A program made the position numbers and the translations under genes. From Paenibacillus radicibacter (lineage in GTDB: Bacteria; Bacillota; Bacilli; Paenibacillales; NBRC-103111), in NCBI RefSeq assembly GCF_024721995.1, contig NZ_JANQBC010000011.1:1-64000 (forward strand): a DNA stretch of 64,000 nt. Reading direction: 5' to 3'. Position 1 is the stretch's first letter. Every line of letters begins with the position of its first letter. Below, one piece after another: positions 1 through 8,727 of this stretch. A model generated the notes under the pieces. The model was given only the letters and a program-made list of their open reading frames with translations. It was not told where the DNA came from and did no database searches.

Positions 1-1280
1 AACACATTATGTATGCCGGAGAACCCCACTCTGAAATACAAGTCTTCTATTCGTTCATTCACTTCACTTACTTGTCTTCGAATGGACATTAATCTTTGCG
101 CATATTCTTGCAGCCTACCAATATTGACGGAAATGTGGGGCTCCATTGGCGTTGATGTATCACGGCCGAAGAACCAGTCTTTCATCTCTTGGAAATAAAG
201 TTTCGCCTTTTGAGCGACCTGATCAAACCACACATTCACCCTTTCAATTGTCTCTCGTGTCCAATTTTCCAATTTAGAAGCGAGCTCGATACATTTATCC
301 TTAATAAATTTCACAGCCTCGTATGCCTCTTGCGATACTGCGACATAAGTTGCTCTCACACTCTCAGCGAATAAATAGTAAGTTTCCTTCATCTTGATCA
401 CACTATTAATCCAAGAATATAATTTATTAGAGAGCTCTCGATCCTCGATGTTGGGTTTTCTTGAAGATTTGAAATTTCCATCCGCATCAAATTCCACACT
501 CTCTAGAGAATGTGCATATAAGAATTGGATGTGGAACCCTGAAGTCTCTTTGAGACCTACAACTACATCTGCATAATCTACATTGCCGCCAGCACTCACT
601 ACATCTCCTTTTTGTACAACGAACATATAACGTTCACTTCTAAGTGCAGTTTTCTTCCTTTCTGTTAGATCATTCCAGAACACCGGTTGTCCATTTACAG
701 AGTACGCGTAAATGTCCATATCTAAATTATCGAGGAATACTTCTGTTGCAAGGTTACTCCCTTTGGAGTGTCCATAAAGTGAATTTGTTCCTCCCTCAAT
801 CTTGTACTTATCGAAGAATGCGTTCGCTTGCTCGATTTGCGTGGAAGTACCTGTTAACATTGACCGTATATTATCAGGCCAATCTACCCAATCTATTAGG
901 TTTAACGATGCATAAATTTCACTTCCTCGGAAAAGCACCCCTCTATTCCCATTACTGTCTTCTAAGGCATAACCAACGAAACCGGTCTTATCATGTACGG
1001 TTGGGCTTCCCTTCGTATTATGATTTTCGTATCCAATCAGCCTTACATCGCTTAATGTTGTTCTATTATTTTTTATAAAAGAATCATATGTTTCTATAAG
1101 AGAGTTAATTTCATCAAGCTTATCTTCATTAGAGTCCAATTTAGTAGCATAAAATAATATTTCAGGTATCGTGTAGCTTACAGAATATGTGTTAGTAATT
1201 ACATTTTTTAAATCAATATAAGATAATTTCGATAAAAAATATCTTTCCTCGTTGCTTAAGTCATTCATATTGATTGACAT
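1..1280 (-). CDS. Lipase-like (Mbeg1/DUF2974-type) putative T7SS effector, 3' end off window
   Basis: Partial gene: the minus strand stays open from an ATG at 1280 to the left edge, about 426 codons. The N-terminal half reads as an alpha/beta hydrolase with the nucleophile elbow GHSKGSN (Ser about residue 172), preceded by VLFRGSE. This matches the Mbeg1/DUF2974 lipase-like group of Gram-positive bacteria. After it comes a helical, charged C-terminal region (for example WINSVIKMKETYYLF) without a recognised fold. There is no signal peptide. The start is supported by GGAAGGTG about 10 bases upstream, which overlaps the stop of the preceding lipoprotein gene, so the two are translationally close. 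Lying last in the EssC-WXG100 operon suggests a secreted lipase or toxin, or its partner; that is inference. I saw no classical LXG N-terminus. Confidence 0.7.
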   Translation of the reverse strand, partial: MSINMNDLSNEERYFLSKLSYIDLKNVITNTYSVSYTIPEILFYATKLDSNEDKLDEINSLIETYDSFIKNNRTTLSDVRLIGYENHNTKGSPTVHDKTGFVGYALEDSNGNRGVLFRGSEIYASLNLIDWVDWPDNIRSMLTGTSTQIEQANAFFDKYKIEGGTNSLYGHSKGSNLATEVFLDNLDMDIYAYSVNGQPVFWNDLTERKKTALRSERYMFVVQKGDVVSAGGNVDYADVVVGLKETSGFHIQFLYAHSLESVEFDADGNFKSSRKPNIEDRELSNKLYSWINSVIKMKETYYLFAESVRATYVAVSQEAYEAVKFIKDKCIELASKLENWTRETIERVNVWFDQVAQKAKLYFQEMKDWFFGRDTSTPMEPHISVNIGRLQEYAQRLMSIRRQVSEVNERIEDLYFRVGFSGIHNV

Positions 1281-1289
1281 ACGTTGTCA

Positions 1290-2039
1290 TCACCTTCCAA
1301 CCATATCTTCGAAATAACCTATATTCTGTACAGTACGGTCACCCTTAAAAGTTATATCACGCATAAAACCATCACCCATCCAAGTCCATGCAAAATTGGT
1401 TGTATGTGATATCCGTATTAAGTCTTTTGCTGGCTGAAATTTGTTTTTCTGTACGTATGCTACCGAAATCAGGAAATTTCTGTTTGTTATTTTCAGCATA
1501 TAGGAATATAAATCACGTAAGAACTTTGCATCTTTCTTGTAATCTTGATCACTTTCTGCGCTTACTGCTACGAATAACTCAATTTCCCCCTCATAGCTCA
1601 TATCCTTTGCAAAATCATCGATTGGTGTATTAATTGTACTTGGATCATGCGGTCGGTTTGATAATGCAAAAAAGAATTTTATGGCCTTCTCTCTATTATC
1701 TAATTTTTCAACACCAGACTTATATTTTTCAGTAAATTGGTAGCTTAAGCTTGCAGACACATAATTATCGTTATACCCTGATTTCTTCATATTTTTATGT
1801 ACATTAAACGGTAGTTCTTTATTTTTTTCTGGATAAACCATCATACTATCACCCTCAGACTTACCAGGATAAATCATACCCCCCGGTTCAAAATACTCCT
1901 CCACAAACTTCTCACCATACTTATCCTCTAAATAATCCAACATCTTATTAACCCTGTACTCTTTAGGTGCAAACATGCATCCCGACACTCCTAACATCGA
2001 TATAATCATGAATATATGTAAAATAATTCTTTTTTTCAA
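1290..2039 (-). CDS. Putative lipoprotein of the T7SS cassette
   Basis: A 249-residue protein with a lipoprotein signal: basic start MKKR, hydrophobic stretch, then lipobox VSGC with Cys about residue 21. The mature part is polar and mixed alpha/beta, and I recognise no family. The start codon is TTG, with AGGGAAG about 11 bases upstream. The gene lies between the second WXG100 gene and the lipase-like gene. Lipoproteins placed beside polymorphic T7SS effectors often serve as immunity or targeting partners for membrane- or lipid-acting toxins, so a role protecting against the neighbouring lipase-like product is a plausible but untested inference. Confidence 0.65.
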   Translation of the reverse strand: MKKRIILHIFMIISMLGVSGCMFAPKEYRVNKMLDYLEDKYGEKFVEEYFEPGGMIYPGKSEGDSMMVYPEKNKELPFNVHKNMKKSGYNDNYVSASLSYQFTEKYKSGVEKLDNREKAIKFFFALSNRPHDPSTINTPIDDFAKDMSYEGEIELFVAVSAESDQDYKKDAKFLRDLYSYMLKITNRNFLISVAYVQKNKFQPAKDLIRISHTTNFAWTWMGDGFMRDITFKGDRTVQNIGYFEDMVGR

Positions 2040-2114
2040 AGTTAGTAAACTTCCCTTCTTGAAATGGTATGGAGAGCCGCAGAATAACCTGCAGCCCTCA
2101 ATACATGTGTAAAC

Positions 2115-2417
2115 TTATTTAAATTGACTTGCGTTATTATTAATAGTAGTTTCAGCTGAATCATAGTTTGAAACTGTTGTATTTAAGAATTTTGAATACT
2201 CATCAATTATTTTTTTATAATCCACGAATTTTGCAGCAAGTGCATTGAATTTTTCTTGAATCGTTCTTGAAGCATCACTTTCCCAGGAGTTCGTTAAGCT
2301 GTTCATTTCCTTCTTTATATCCTCTAGCTTTGTAGTTAAGTTTCCGTTTAAAGTAGTAATTGTAGAAGCCGTATTGGTTACCTCGGCGAATGATATACTG
2401 ATCCCTTCAATAGACAT
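2115..2417 (-). CDS. WXG100-family protein (WES variant)
   Basis: One hundred residues, the standard WXG100 length, predicted as a two-helix hairpin. The central turn reads TNSWESD, so the canonical W-x-G is W-x-S here. Near the C-terminus YDSAE fits the YxxxD/E secretion signal used by type VII systems. A strong AAGGAGG lies nine bases before the ATG. It follows the WKG-type paralogue by 28 bases, and the two probably form a heterodimer that is exported by the EssC motor upstream in the same operon, as known for EsxA/EsxB-type proteins. Confidence 0.85.
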   Translation of the reverse strand: MSIEGISISFAEVTNTASTITTLNGNLTTKLEDIKKEMNSLTNSWESDASRTIQEKFNALAAKFVDYKKIIDEYSKFLNTTVSNYDSAETTINNNASQFK

Positions 2418-2445
2418 ATGTATGAGCCTCCTTCACAATATAATT

Positions 2446-2748
2446 TTAGTTTGTCAATCTTTTAGCTGCGCTTACGATATCTGTTTGTGTTTCTTTGTAT
2501 GTGGTTGCGCTTTGCTTTAGAAATCCAGAGTACTGTTCCATTAATTTTTTCATATTGTCAAAATCATCTCTGAAACCCTCAATTTGTGTTGTATAGGCCA
2601 CATTATCTTGACCTTTCCAAGCGTTCCCCATATTCTTAACTTCATTAAATAATTGATCATACAAACGTTGGTACTCGGCCGAATGACCATCCATGGTCTT
2701 CGCTACAGTTTCTAATTTTGCTGGATCTACAACAATCTTTCTTGCCAT
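2446..2748 (-). CDS. WXG100-family protein (EsxA/YukE-like)
   Basis: One hundred residues with the typical helix-turn-helix hairpin and the turn motif NAWKG. The family comprises small secreted substrates and co-substrates of type VII secretion. The C-terminal YxxxD/E signal is not evident here (YKETQ), whereas the neighbouring paralogue has one. This supports a heterodimer in which only one partner carries the export signal. The ribosome binding site is GAGAGGGG, about 12 bases before the ATG. The gene is 33 bases downstream of the YukD-like gene, in one operon with the EssC motor. Confidence 0.9.
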   Translation of the reverse strand: MARKIVVDPAKLETVAKTMDGHSAEYQRLYDQLFNEVKNMGNAWKGQDNVAYTTQIEGFRDDFDNMKKLMEQYSGFLKQSATTYKETQTDIVSAAKRLTN

Positions 2749-2781
2749 AAATAATTGAATCCCCTCTCAAAAATAAATTTT

Positions 2782-3036
2782 TTATATTAACATCAGCCTA
2801 GAGCCATTATGAAGCCCTAACTCTTGAGCTGACATGTCAATATCCAAGATCGTTCCCGTTTCTCTATTACAAATAACGGTGTCTCTGGATGCTGCGAAGT
2901 AACCATTCGATAAATCAGCTATCGCATTCGTTAATAAAATCTCAACCTCATAAAGCTTTAAGGTTAGTGGTATATATACGTCATAAGCTTGATTAATCGC
3001 AGGTGTATATACCTCAACAAGAATTTTATCCATCAT
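2782..3036 (-). CDS. yukD: YukD/EsaB-like ubiquitin-fold T7SS protein
   Basis: Eighty-four residues matching the length and pattern of YukD/EsaB, a small ubiquitin-fold cytosolic component of Firmicutes type VII secretion (VYIPLTLKLYEVEILLTNAI, then a final LHNGSRLMLI strand). The start ATG shares one base with the TAA of the EssC gene, so the two are translationally coupled. B. subtilis yuk operons carry the same component next to the YukBA motor. It is thought to act as a regulatory or assembly factor. No catalytic residues are expected. Confidence 0.85.
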   Translation of the reverse strand: MMDKILVEVYTPAINQAYDVYIPLTLKLYEVEILLTNAIADLSNGYFAASRDTVICNRETGTILDIDMSAQELGLHNGSRLMLI

Positions 3037-6000
3037 TATTGTTCCTCCATCGGATACATGGTCGATGTTAACAGCTTAATCAGAACGGTCTTTCCATTCG
3101 TAACTGTATAACCGAATCCATCTCCAATCTCCTCGTACATTGGAGAAGTCAGTTTGCCAACTTTCAACTGATATTGATCAGATATTCCATTACCTAGCCA
3201 AATACCATCATTTAAGGACACCTTCGCTTTAAACCAGTTCTCAAATGATATAGAGGATAGAGAAGAAACACGTTCACAAAGAATGAAATTCACCTGATAC
3301 ATCACTTCACCTTTCTCAAGCAATACCTTTAGCTTATCCTTGGAGTCATCAGATAAACTTGAGAATAAACTCGAGAACGAGTGAATGATACAAGTTAACC
3401 TCTCAAAGGTTGGAGCAGGTTCCCCCGCTGCAATAGCATCCTTATACGCATTGTTTCGACTGACTAAGGTGCTGAATAAATCAACAACAACTTGATCGAG
3501 CTCCGCTTGGGTTCTAAACAGCTTATAAGTTTTGGAGTCGTCTGGAGCGAACTTCATGTCTGGATCTAACACCATTAATTCCGTATTCGCTCTCACAGCT
3601 ATAACCTCAGCTAGACCCTGAACAAAACTTGTATTGTCATTATTTTGCGATAATACAAGCCCTACATATTGCTGTTCAAAATTAAACCAAGCAGGTAACA
3701 AACTTTGTTTCTCAACACCTATTGGAATCTTCCGAGTCGAGTTTTGCTTCAACTCGTTAATGAAGAAGGAGATATCAATGACATCAGGTAATATTGGAAT
3801 TCTTCTCGCACGTAATCCTGTCCAACTTTCTGACAGCTTACTGCAATTCTTTCGTATATGATCAAATCTCTGCTCGATGTCCTCATGTACATGGGCAATC
3901 TGGAATTCGTAGACCCGATCGGTCTTCATGATACCTCTTCCCTTGAACTTGGAAGGATACACACCCTCCACATTACCTAGCACACTTGAATAATCATTCA
4001 CATCATTAAGTTGAAGTACGTACAACTGTTTGAAGTTCTGTAACAATCTAAATCGCACAGCGCTTGTACTTAAAGTTGTAAGAATGAAATAAATGCCGTA
4101 CTTTACTCCTTCTCGTGTTAAATAAGCGATCTGTTCCTCTTTATCCTCATATAGCTCCGTAAATGCAGAGTAATTATGGATAGCAACGACGATTGCAGCC
4201 ATATCAGTTTGGGCCATTCTTATATAAGAATGGTAATCCCCACCGTAATCAGCAAATAGTTTCTTACGCTCCTCAACTTCTTTGTAGAGCATCTTTAAGA
4301 GATTGTTAACTTTCTCTGTCTCATGCGATAAAAGAACATCCCCTACGTGAGGCGCTTCGCTAAATGCCCGCATCGTCTCAGAACCGAAATCAAGAACGTA
4401 CAGATTAAGCTCAGACGGCGTATACTCTTCAATAAGTGAATAGAACAATGTGGACAAGAACGTTGTCTTTCCGCTTCCAGCTGCACCGTAGATGATCGCA
4501 TTTCCTTCTCTGGTTAAAGGGAATGTCATCGGGAATTGGCTCTGATTCTCGGGATCATCAAATTTACCAATCACTGGATTTAGCTCACCCTTGACTTGAT
4601 TACTCTCCTGAAGTTCCCCTCTCACATCACCCAAATAGATAAACTCAGAAATCGGTTCAAGCCATAGGGATCTGATCTTAATGTTTTCTTCTTTGGCGAT
4701 TGCTGCCAAGTAGTTATTCACTTCATCAAGTTGTTTCGTCGGATTTGCAAATTGTTTCTTGCGCTTATCTATCTTTAACTGCTTGACGACACGCCCTAAA
4801 TTATCAATGACCGTGATGCTTTCATCCTTATTCAACTCTATGCGGTCAGAAGGATAATAGGGAGCGCCGCCCCATGCGGATTGGCCTAACTCAAACAGCT
4901 CATTAAAGCCAACTTGTACGAAAAACCGTCCTGTAACCGATAGCTCTGCTGCATCTGGTCGTTTGATAACATCCATACTATCTGCACGCTCTTGTACTTT
5001 CAGACAGATACGGAACTTGCTATTACTCCAGATTTGATCATCAACAACGCCTGATGGTTTCTGGGTTGCTAAAATTAAGTGCACGCCTAAGCTTCTACCA
5101 ATACGTGCGGCACTCACAAGCTGCGCCATAAACTCAGGCTGCTGTGTTTTGAGTTCAGCAAACTCATCAGAAATAATAAATAGATGCTGCAGTGGTTCTG
5201 TTACCTGACCATCGCGGAACAATTTTTGATACTTATAAATATCAAGATTACTTATATTTAACATCTTGCTCGTATCGCTAAAAATAGCTTGTCTACGTTT
5301 TAGCTCACTTTGGATTGAAACTAGGGAGCGCTTTACAGCAGCACCGTCAAGATTCGTAATTGTACCTGCCAGATGCGGCAAAGTCGTAAAGGCATTGGCC
5401 ATCCCACCGCCTTTATAATCGATCAGAATAAAAGCAACCTCATGCGGATGATAGTTAACCGCTAACGAGAGGATAAACGTCATAATAAACTCACTTTTAC
5501 CTGATCCCGTCATACCAGCGATCAAGCCATGCGGCCCGTGATACTTCTCATGTAAGTCCAGGAAGAATCGTTCTCCTGTTGTCATTACACCAATTGGCGT
5601 CTCTAGTGACAGAGTTGGATCGTTATCCTTCCAGCGCGTAAGTGCATTAAGATGTTCAACCTTGCTAACCTCAAACATATCCAGGAACGTTAGCATATTC
5701 GGTAATGCATATGAGGCACCTGTAGTATCCAACTGAATATTCGCCATCTGTACTGCGAGATCCAGCTCGCTTTCTCGTGAAAATAACGTCGGCTCGAAGG
5801 CAATATGTTTCCCTGATATGTCATCTTTGTCATATATCTTCGATACATCTCCGTTATATTCAACAACCATGGAGCACTCTTTAGGCAAATTTTTTAACTC
5901 ATCGTACAAGTGAATGAGACTAAAGCCGCGATGCTCTTTCTTCTTAAGGAGAACATTCATCATCTCCGCCTTATCTGACAGACTTTTGTCGATAGCGAAG

Positions 6001-7646
6001 ATCACATAATAGGGTGTAACTTCCCTTAACTCTTCATCTGATGAAATATGCTCTCGTTTGGCAATCTCCCTCTCTAAATAGACCGAAAGTTCCTTAACCT
6101 CACTTGGCTCTGTAGCAATAAAACGGATCGATTTATCATTGCTCCATACATGAGGCAACCACTTAACAAATTCCCATGTATCGGCCTCTTTCTTATCGTA
6201 CAAAAACACAAGTTTGAGCTCATCATAGCTATGTAATGCTGTAAGCTGTAAGATCAGTCCTCTTGCCTCATCAATGACGAGTGGTCTTCTTCCGATCATT
6301 CCGCTGACCCAGTCGTCAAGCAATGACAATGAGATTGGAACCTGCTCCAACGTCTTTGGCTCTTGTGCCAGTGAATACAGCTGCTCCTGCAAGTGATCAT
6401 CGTCCAGAGAAAATCTTTTTTCAGGAAATTTGATGTCAGCTGCAAGTGGTAAGTTTCCTATTCCCAGACTGATTTTCAAAAAATCATCTTGCCTGTATGT
6501 ACGTTCCCATAGATTACGTTTAAGATGCTTAATTCTTGATACGCAGTTGTCAATTGTTACGTGATTCTCATGTAAAATCTGCTTCTGATATTCGCTTGTA
6601 CTAGCAATTTCCTGTCGTACATCTTCGATATAGATCTTGTACTTTTCTTGGCGGATACGCTCATTTCGAATATGTTTCCTCTTCTCATACCTTCTTGCGA
6701 GTATTGGCCATAAGATCGAGCCAATCAGCATACTGAGGGACATGACTAATGTTGGTGCAGCACTCATGATGTTCCCTTTGTTCTGAAGTGCATTTTGCAC
6801 AGAATATAGAGCAGTAAAGAGGGATGCCATTCCCATTGTGATGGATGGACCTAACATGAGCATGAGTGGTGTTTGCTCCATGTTGCCCTTAGCAGGTGGA
6901 GGGTCGATCTTGAGCTCCATCTTCTCAATATCACGCTTAAATCGTGGTGAACGGTAGAACTTATCACCTTCTGCTATTTCTTCCTCGAAATCATCCAGTT
7001 CTTCTTGAATTTTAGGCTTATTCTTCACTAAGAGCTTAAACACGTTACTGTTGTACTCGACTTGTCCATCAGGATTGTTAATTGCAATAAATCCATTACC
7101 GACAATGATCTTAAGGCCAATAATATAAATCATATCTCCAGGCTTCAACATCTGTTCGACTACACGTTTCCCGTTAACGAACGTTCCATTAGAGCTATTC
7201 TGATCTCGAATCATGAGTGATGTAGGGGTAACGAACATCTCAGCATGTACAGAGGAAACATAGCGATTCCCATACTGTAGCTCGCAGCCGTTCACTCGGC
7301 CGATTTTGAACAAACCTTCTTGCGGTAAAAAAAGCTTTTGATAATTTTTTCGATCTTCCGTTATCGGCTCAGCAAAAAGAATAACGACTTCGTTCGTTTT
7401 CTTTAAATGGATGTGGGTAATCGTCATTGCGTCTATCCTTAATTCAGCAATCTTCTTGCTGTTCTGATCTAGGATAATCGCATTTCTGTTAGACTTTAGC
7501 AGCCATTCACCTTCTACACCTTCCACGCTAATGACCCGTTCTTCATAACCAAGACGATTGGATTGCGTGATCCAATACTGTCCAGTCTTCTTCTCAGGTA
7601 AAACGCAGTGATATACTACATTTTCTTTCAATAAAGATAGCTGCAT
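3036..7646 (-). CDS. essC: EssC/YukBA-type T7SS motor ATPase
   Basis: A 1536-residue membrane ATPase that drives type VII secretion. An FHA domain lies about residues 100-190 (GRVNGCELQ, SSVHAEMF, NSSNGTFVNG). Two membrane segments lie about residues 262-282 and 295-316. FtsK/SpoIIIE-type ATPase domains follow, with Walker A GMTGSGKSEF (about 710) and Walker B FILIDYKGGG, a second Walker A GAAGSGKTTF (about 1054), and a third domain with a degenerate P-loop (LSQNNDNTSF). This order matches EssC/YukBA. I chose the ATG at 7646 because GAGGAG lies seven bases upstream; an upstream in-frame TTG at 7667 has no such site. It is the first gene of the operon. EssB/YukC and YueB/EsaA homologues are not next to it. 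Confidence 0.93.
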   Translation of the reverse strand: MQLSLLKENVVYHCVLPEKKTGQYWITQSNRLGYEERVISVEGVEGEWLLKSNRNAIILDQNSKKIAELRIDAMTITHIHLKKTNEVVILFAEPITEDRKNYQKLFLPQEGLFKIGRVNGCELQYGNRYVSSVHAEMFVTPTSLMIRDQNSSNGTFVNGKRVVEQMLKPGDMIYIIGLKIIVGNGFIAINNPDGQVEYNSNVFKLLVKNKPKIQEELDDFEEEIAEGDKFYRSPRFKRDIEKMELKIDPPPAKGNMEQTPLMLMLGPSITMGMASLFTALYSVQNALQNKGNIMSAAPTLVMSLSMLIGSILWPILARRYEKRKHIRNERIRQEKYKIYIEDVRQEIASTSEYQKQILHENHVTIDNCVSRIKHLKRNLWERTYRQDDFLKISLGIGNLPLAADIKFPEKRFSLDDDHLQEQLYSLAQEPKTLEQVPISLSLLDDWVSGMIGRRPLVIDEARGLILQLTALHSYDELKLVFLYDKKEADTWEFVKWLPHVWSNDKSIRFIATEPSEVKELSVYLEREIAKREHISSDEELREVTPYYVIFAIDKSLSDKAEMMNVLLKKKEHRGFSLIHLYDELKNLPKECSMVVEYNGDVSKIYDKDDISGKHIAFEPTLFSRESELDLAVQMANIQLDTTGASYALPNMLTFLDMFEVSKVEHLNALTRWKDNDPTLSLETPIGVMTTGERFFLDLHEKYHGPHGLIAGMTGSGKSEFIMTFILSLAVNYHPHEVAFILIDYKGGGMANAFTTLPHLAGTITNLDGAAVKRSLVSIQSELKRRQAIFSDTSKMLNISNLDIYKYQKLFRDGQVTEPLQHLFIISDEFAELKTQQPEFMAQLVSAARIGRSLGVHLILATQKPSGVVDDQIWSNSKFRICLKVQERADSMDVIKRPDAAELSVTGRFFVQVGFNELFELGQSAWGGAPYYPSDRIELNKDESITVIDNLGRVVKQLKIDKRKKQFANPTKQLDEVNNYLAAIAKEENIKIRSLWLEPISEFIYLGDVRGELQESNQVKGELNPVIGKFDDPENQSQFPMTFPLTREGNAIIYGAAGSGKTTFLSTLFYSLIEEYTPSELNLYVLDFGSETMRAFSEAPHVGDVLLSHETEKVNNLLKMLYKEVEERKKLFADYGGDYHSYIRMAQTDMAAIVVAIHNYSAFTELYEDKEEQIAYLTREGVKYGIYFILTTLSTSAVRFRLLQNFKQLYVLQLNDVNDYSSVLGNVEGVYPSKFKGRGIMKTDRVYEFQIAHVHEDIEQRFDHIRKNCSKLSESWTGLRARRIPILPDVIDISFFINELKQNSTRKIPIGVEKQSLLPAWFNFEQQYVGLVLSQNNDNTSFVQGLAEVIAVRANTELMVLDPDMKFAPDDSKTYKLFRTQAELDQVVVDLFSTLVSRNNAYKDAIAAGEPAPTFERLTCIIHSFSSLFSSLSDDSKDKLKVLLEKGEVMYQVNFILCERVSSLSSISFENWFKAKVSLNDGIWLGNGISDQYQLKVGKLTSPMYEEIGDGFGYTVTNGKTVLIKLLTSTMYPMEEQ

Positions 7647-7666
7647 ATTGTTTCTCCTCAGTTTCA

Positions 7667-8381
7667 ATTACAGGAAAAAATAAACCAATTTGAATATAAC
7701 AATAGAAACCCTTATACGGGTAAATTTGATAATAAGTTCTACTGATCGAATGATCTAAAAACAAATTTGAAATAAACGTCGATGCTTCCGTTGCATCACG
7801 CAATATGTGTATTTCTTCTTTGAGAATATGTATAGATAACTCTTCTACATGATTAATAAATAATTTATAAATTGCCCCCTTATTTATCTTGCTCAGACAC
7901 TCTCATACGACTGTGCCGGACTGATGATACTCCAATATAACTATCGTATTGTTGGTCTAAATGCCCCCTTTTTACTAGAACTATTGTTATCACGTGTTGA
8001 TTCCAATTACCTAAGAACCAGGACTAAATATCGTGAGGTACTACCCATTATATTGCAACTGTAATTTTTTGTCGATAATTGAAAATACTTTTTTTTCTGA
8101 TAAACTTGTCGAACATATCCTAAATAAGACCTATTGTGGGACTTATAAATTGTTGCTTTAACCCACAATTACATGGATTAGCACTATGCTAATAATCGGG
8201 TTAATCGTCATTAATCCTAACTCTAGTTCATTCGACCCTATATCGTTACACATTCGTTTGTTTAAAAATGATCACATATACCTATTAATTTTTCGAAAAT
8301 ACAGAATAGAAGGATTGACTTTCTATTAATCAAGTATTAATCTATTAATAGATTCAAAGATTTTCCAAATTACATATTTAT
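7667..8381. other. Gene-free AT-rich interval
   Basis: About 700 bases between the EssC start (minus) and the first riboswitch (plus). No convincing open frame was seen; a 69-codon minus-strand frame at 7594-7803 overlaps the EssC 5' end and has no recognisable product. The interval must hold the promoter of the T7SS operon, but no clear -35/-10 pair stands out. A plus-strand candidate for the protease leader is TTGACT (8315-8320) with TAATCT 17 bases later; it is weak. The 14-mer ATTAATCTATTAAT occurs here (8337-8350) and again just before the protease gene (8688-8701). Confidence 0.4.
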
Positions 8382-8478
8382 CATATTGATAAAGGCAAAC
8401 CCACTTAAAAGTGGCGACGCAAAGCTATAGGGACTAAAGCGATTCATCGCAATGTCAGCCAGTTACCGGTACTGAAGC
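8382..8478 (+). promoter_or_regulatory. Cyclic-di-GMP-I (GEMM-I) riboswitch, first of tandem pair
   Basis: The aptamer shows the hallmarks of the class-I c-di-GMP riboswitch: GGCAAACC, a short P2 hairpin closed by CCAC/GUGG, GACGCAAAGC, a GGGACUAAAGCG segment and the 3' part CAGCCAGUUACCGG. A Rho-independent terminator (8503-8535) follows. The 3' closing strand (about 8464-8477, UACCGGUACUGAAG) can instead pair with the left arm of that terminator (CUUCUUUAC...GGUA). Ligand binding should therefore free the terminator, giving an OFF switch. The logic is inferred from pairing only. Confidence 0.9.
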
Positions 8479-8502
8479 TTCTTAACGATGATTCGTTATG
8501 AC

Positions 8503-8535
8503 AACCCTTCTTTACTAGGTAAAGAGGGGTTTTTC
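8503..8535 (+). terminator. Riboswitch-controlled intrinsic terminator
   Basis: A perfect 13-bp stem (AACCCUUCUUUAC with GUAAAGAGGGGUU, one G-U pair) closes a three-base loop and is followed by a run of U. It sits directly downstream of the first c-di-GMP aptamer and upstream of the second one, so it is the expression platform of aptamer 1 rather than the end of a gene. Confidence 0.9.
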
Positions 8536-8548
8536 TATTGCTCGACCC

Positions 8549-8727
8549 TCATATTGATAAAGGCAAATCCATTGAAAAATGGAGACGCAAAGCTATAGGG
8601 GCTAAAGCGGTTATCCGCTATGCCAGCCAGTTGCCGGTATGGAAGATTTACGTGCATACGTAATACAAACCTTCCGTTCGGCGAAGATTAATCTATTAAT
8701 CTAGCATATTTCGGGAGGTTTTCTTTT
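8549..8727 (+). promoter_or_regulatory. Cyclic-di-GMP-I riboswitch 2 with ribosome-site sequestering platform
   Basis: A second class-I c-di-GMP aptamer (8549-8646) shares GAUAAAGGCAAA, GACGCAAAGCUAUAGGG and the CCAGCCAGUUGCCGGUAUGG end with the first. Downstream, AAACCUUCCG (8668-8677) is complementary over ten bases to CGGGAGGUUU (8712-8721), which contains the protease gene's Shine-Dalgarno site. The P1 3' strand GGAAG (8641-8645) can instead pair with CUUCC in the sequestering strand. Ligand binding would lock P1 and leave CUUCC free to mask the ribosome site, so this is predicted to be a translational OFF switch, stacked behind a transcriptional one. Confidence 0.85.

Noticed and set aside
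7594-7803. A 69-codon minus-strand frame overlapping the start of essC
   Set aside because: It shares the essC 5' region, has no clear ribosome site and no recognisable sequence.
8337-8701. ATTAATCTATTAAT 14-mer pair as attachment sites or iterons
   Set aside because: Only two copies in very AT-rich DNA and no integrase, recombinase or replication gene nearby.
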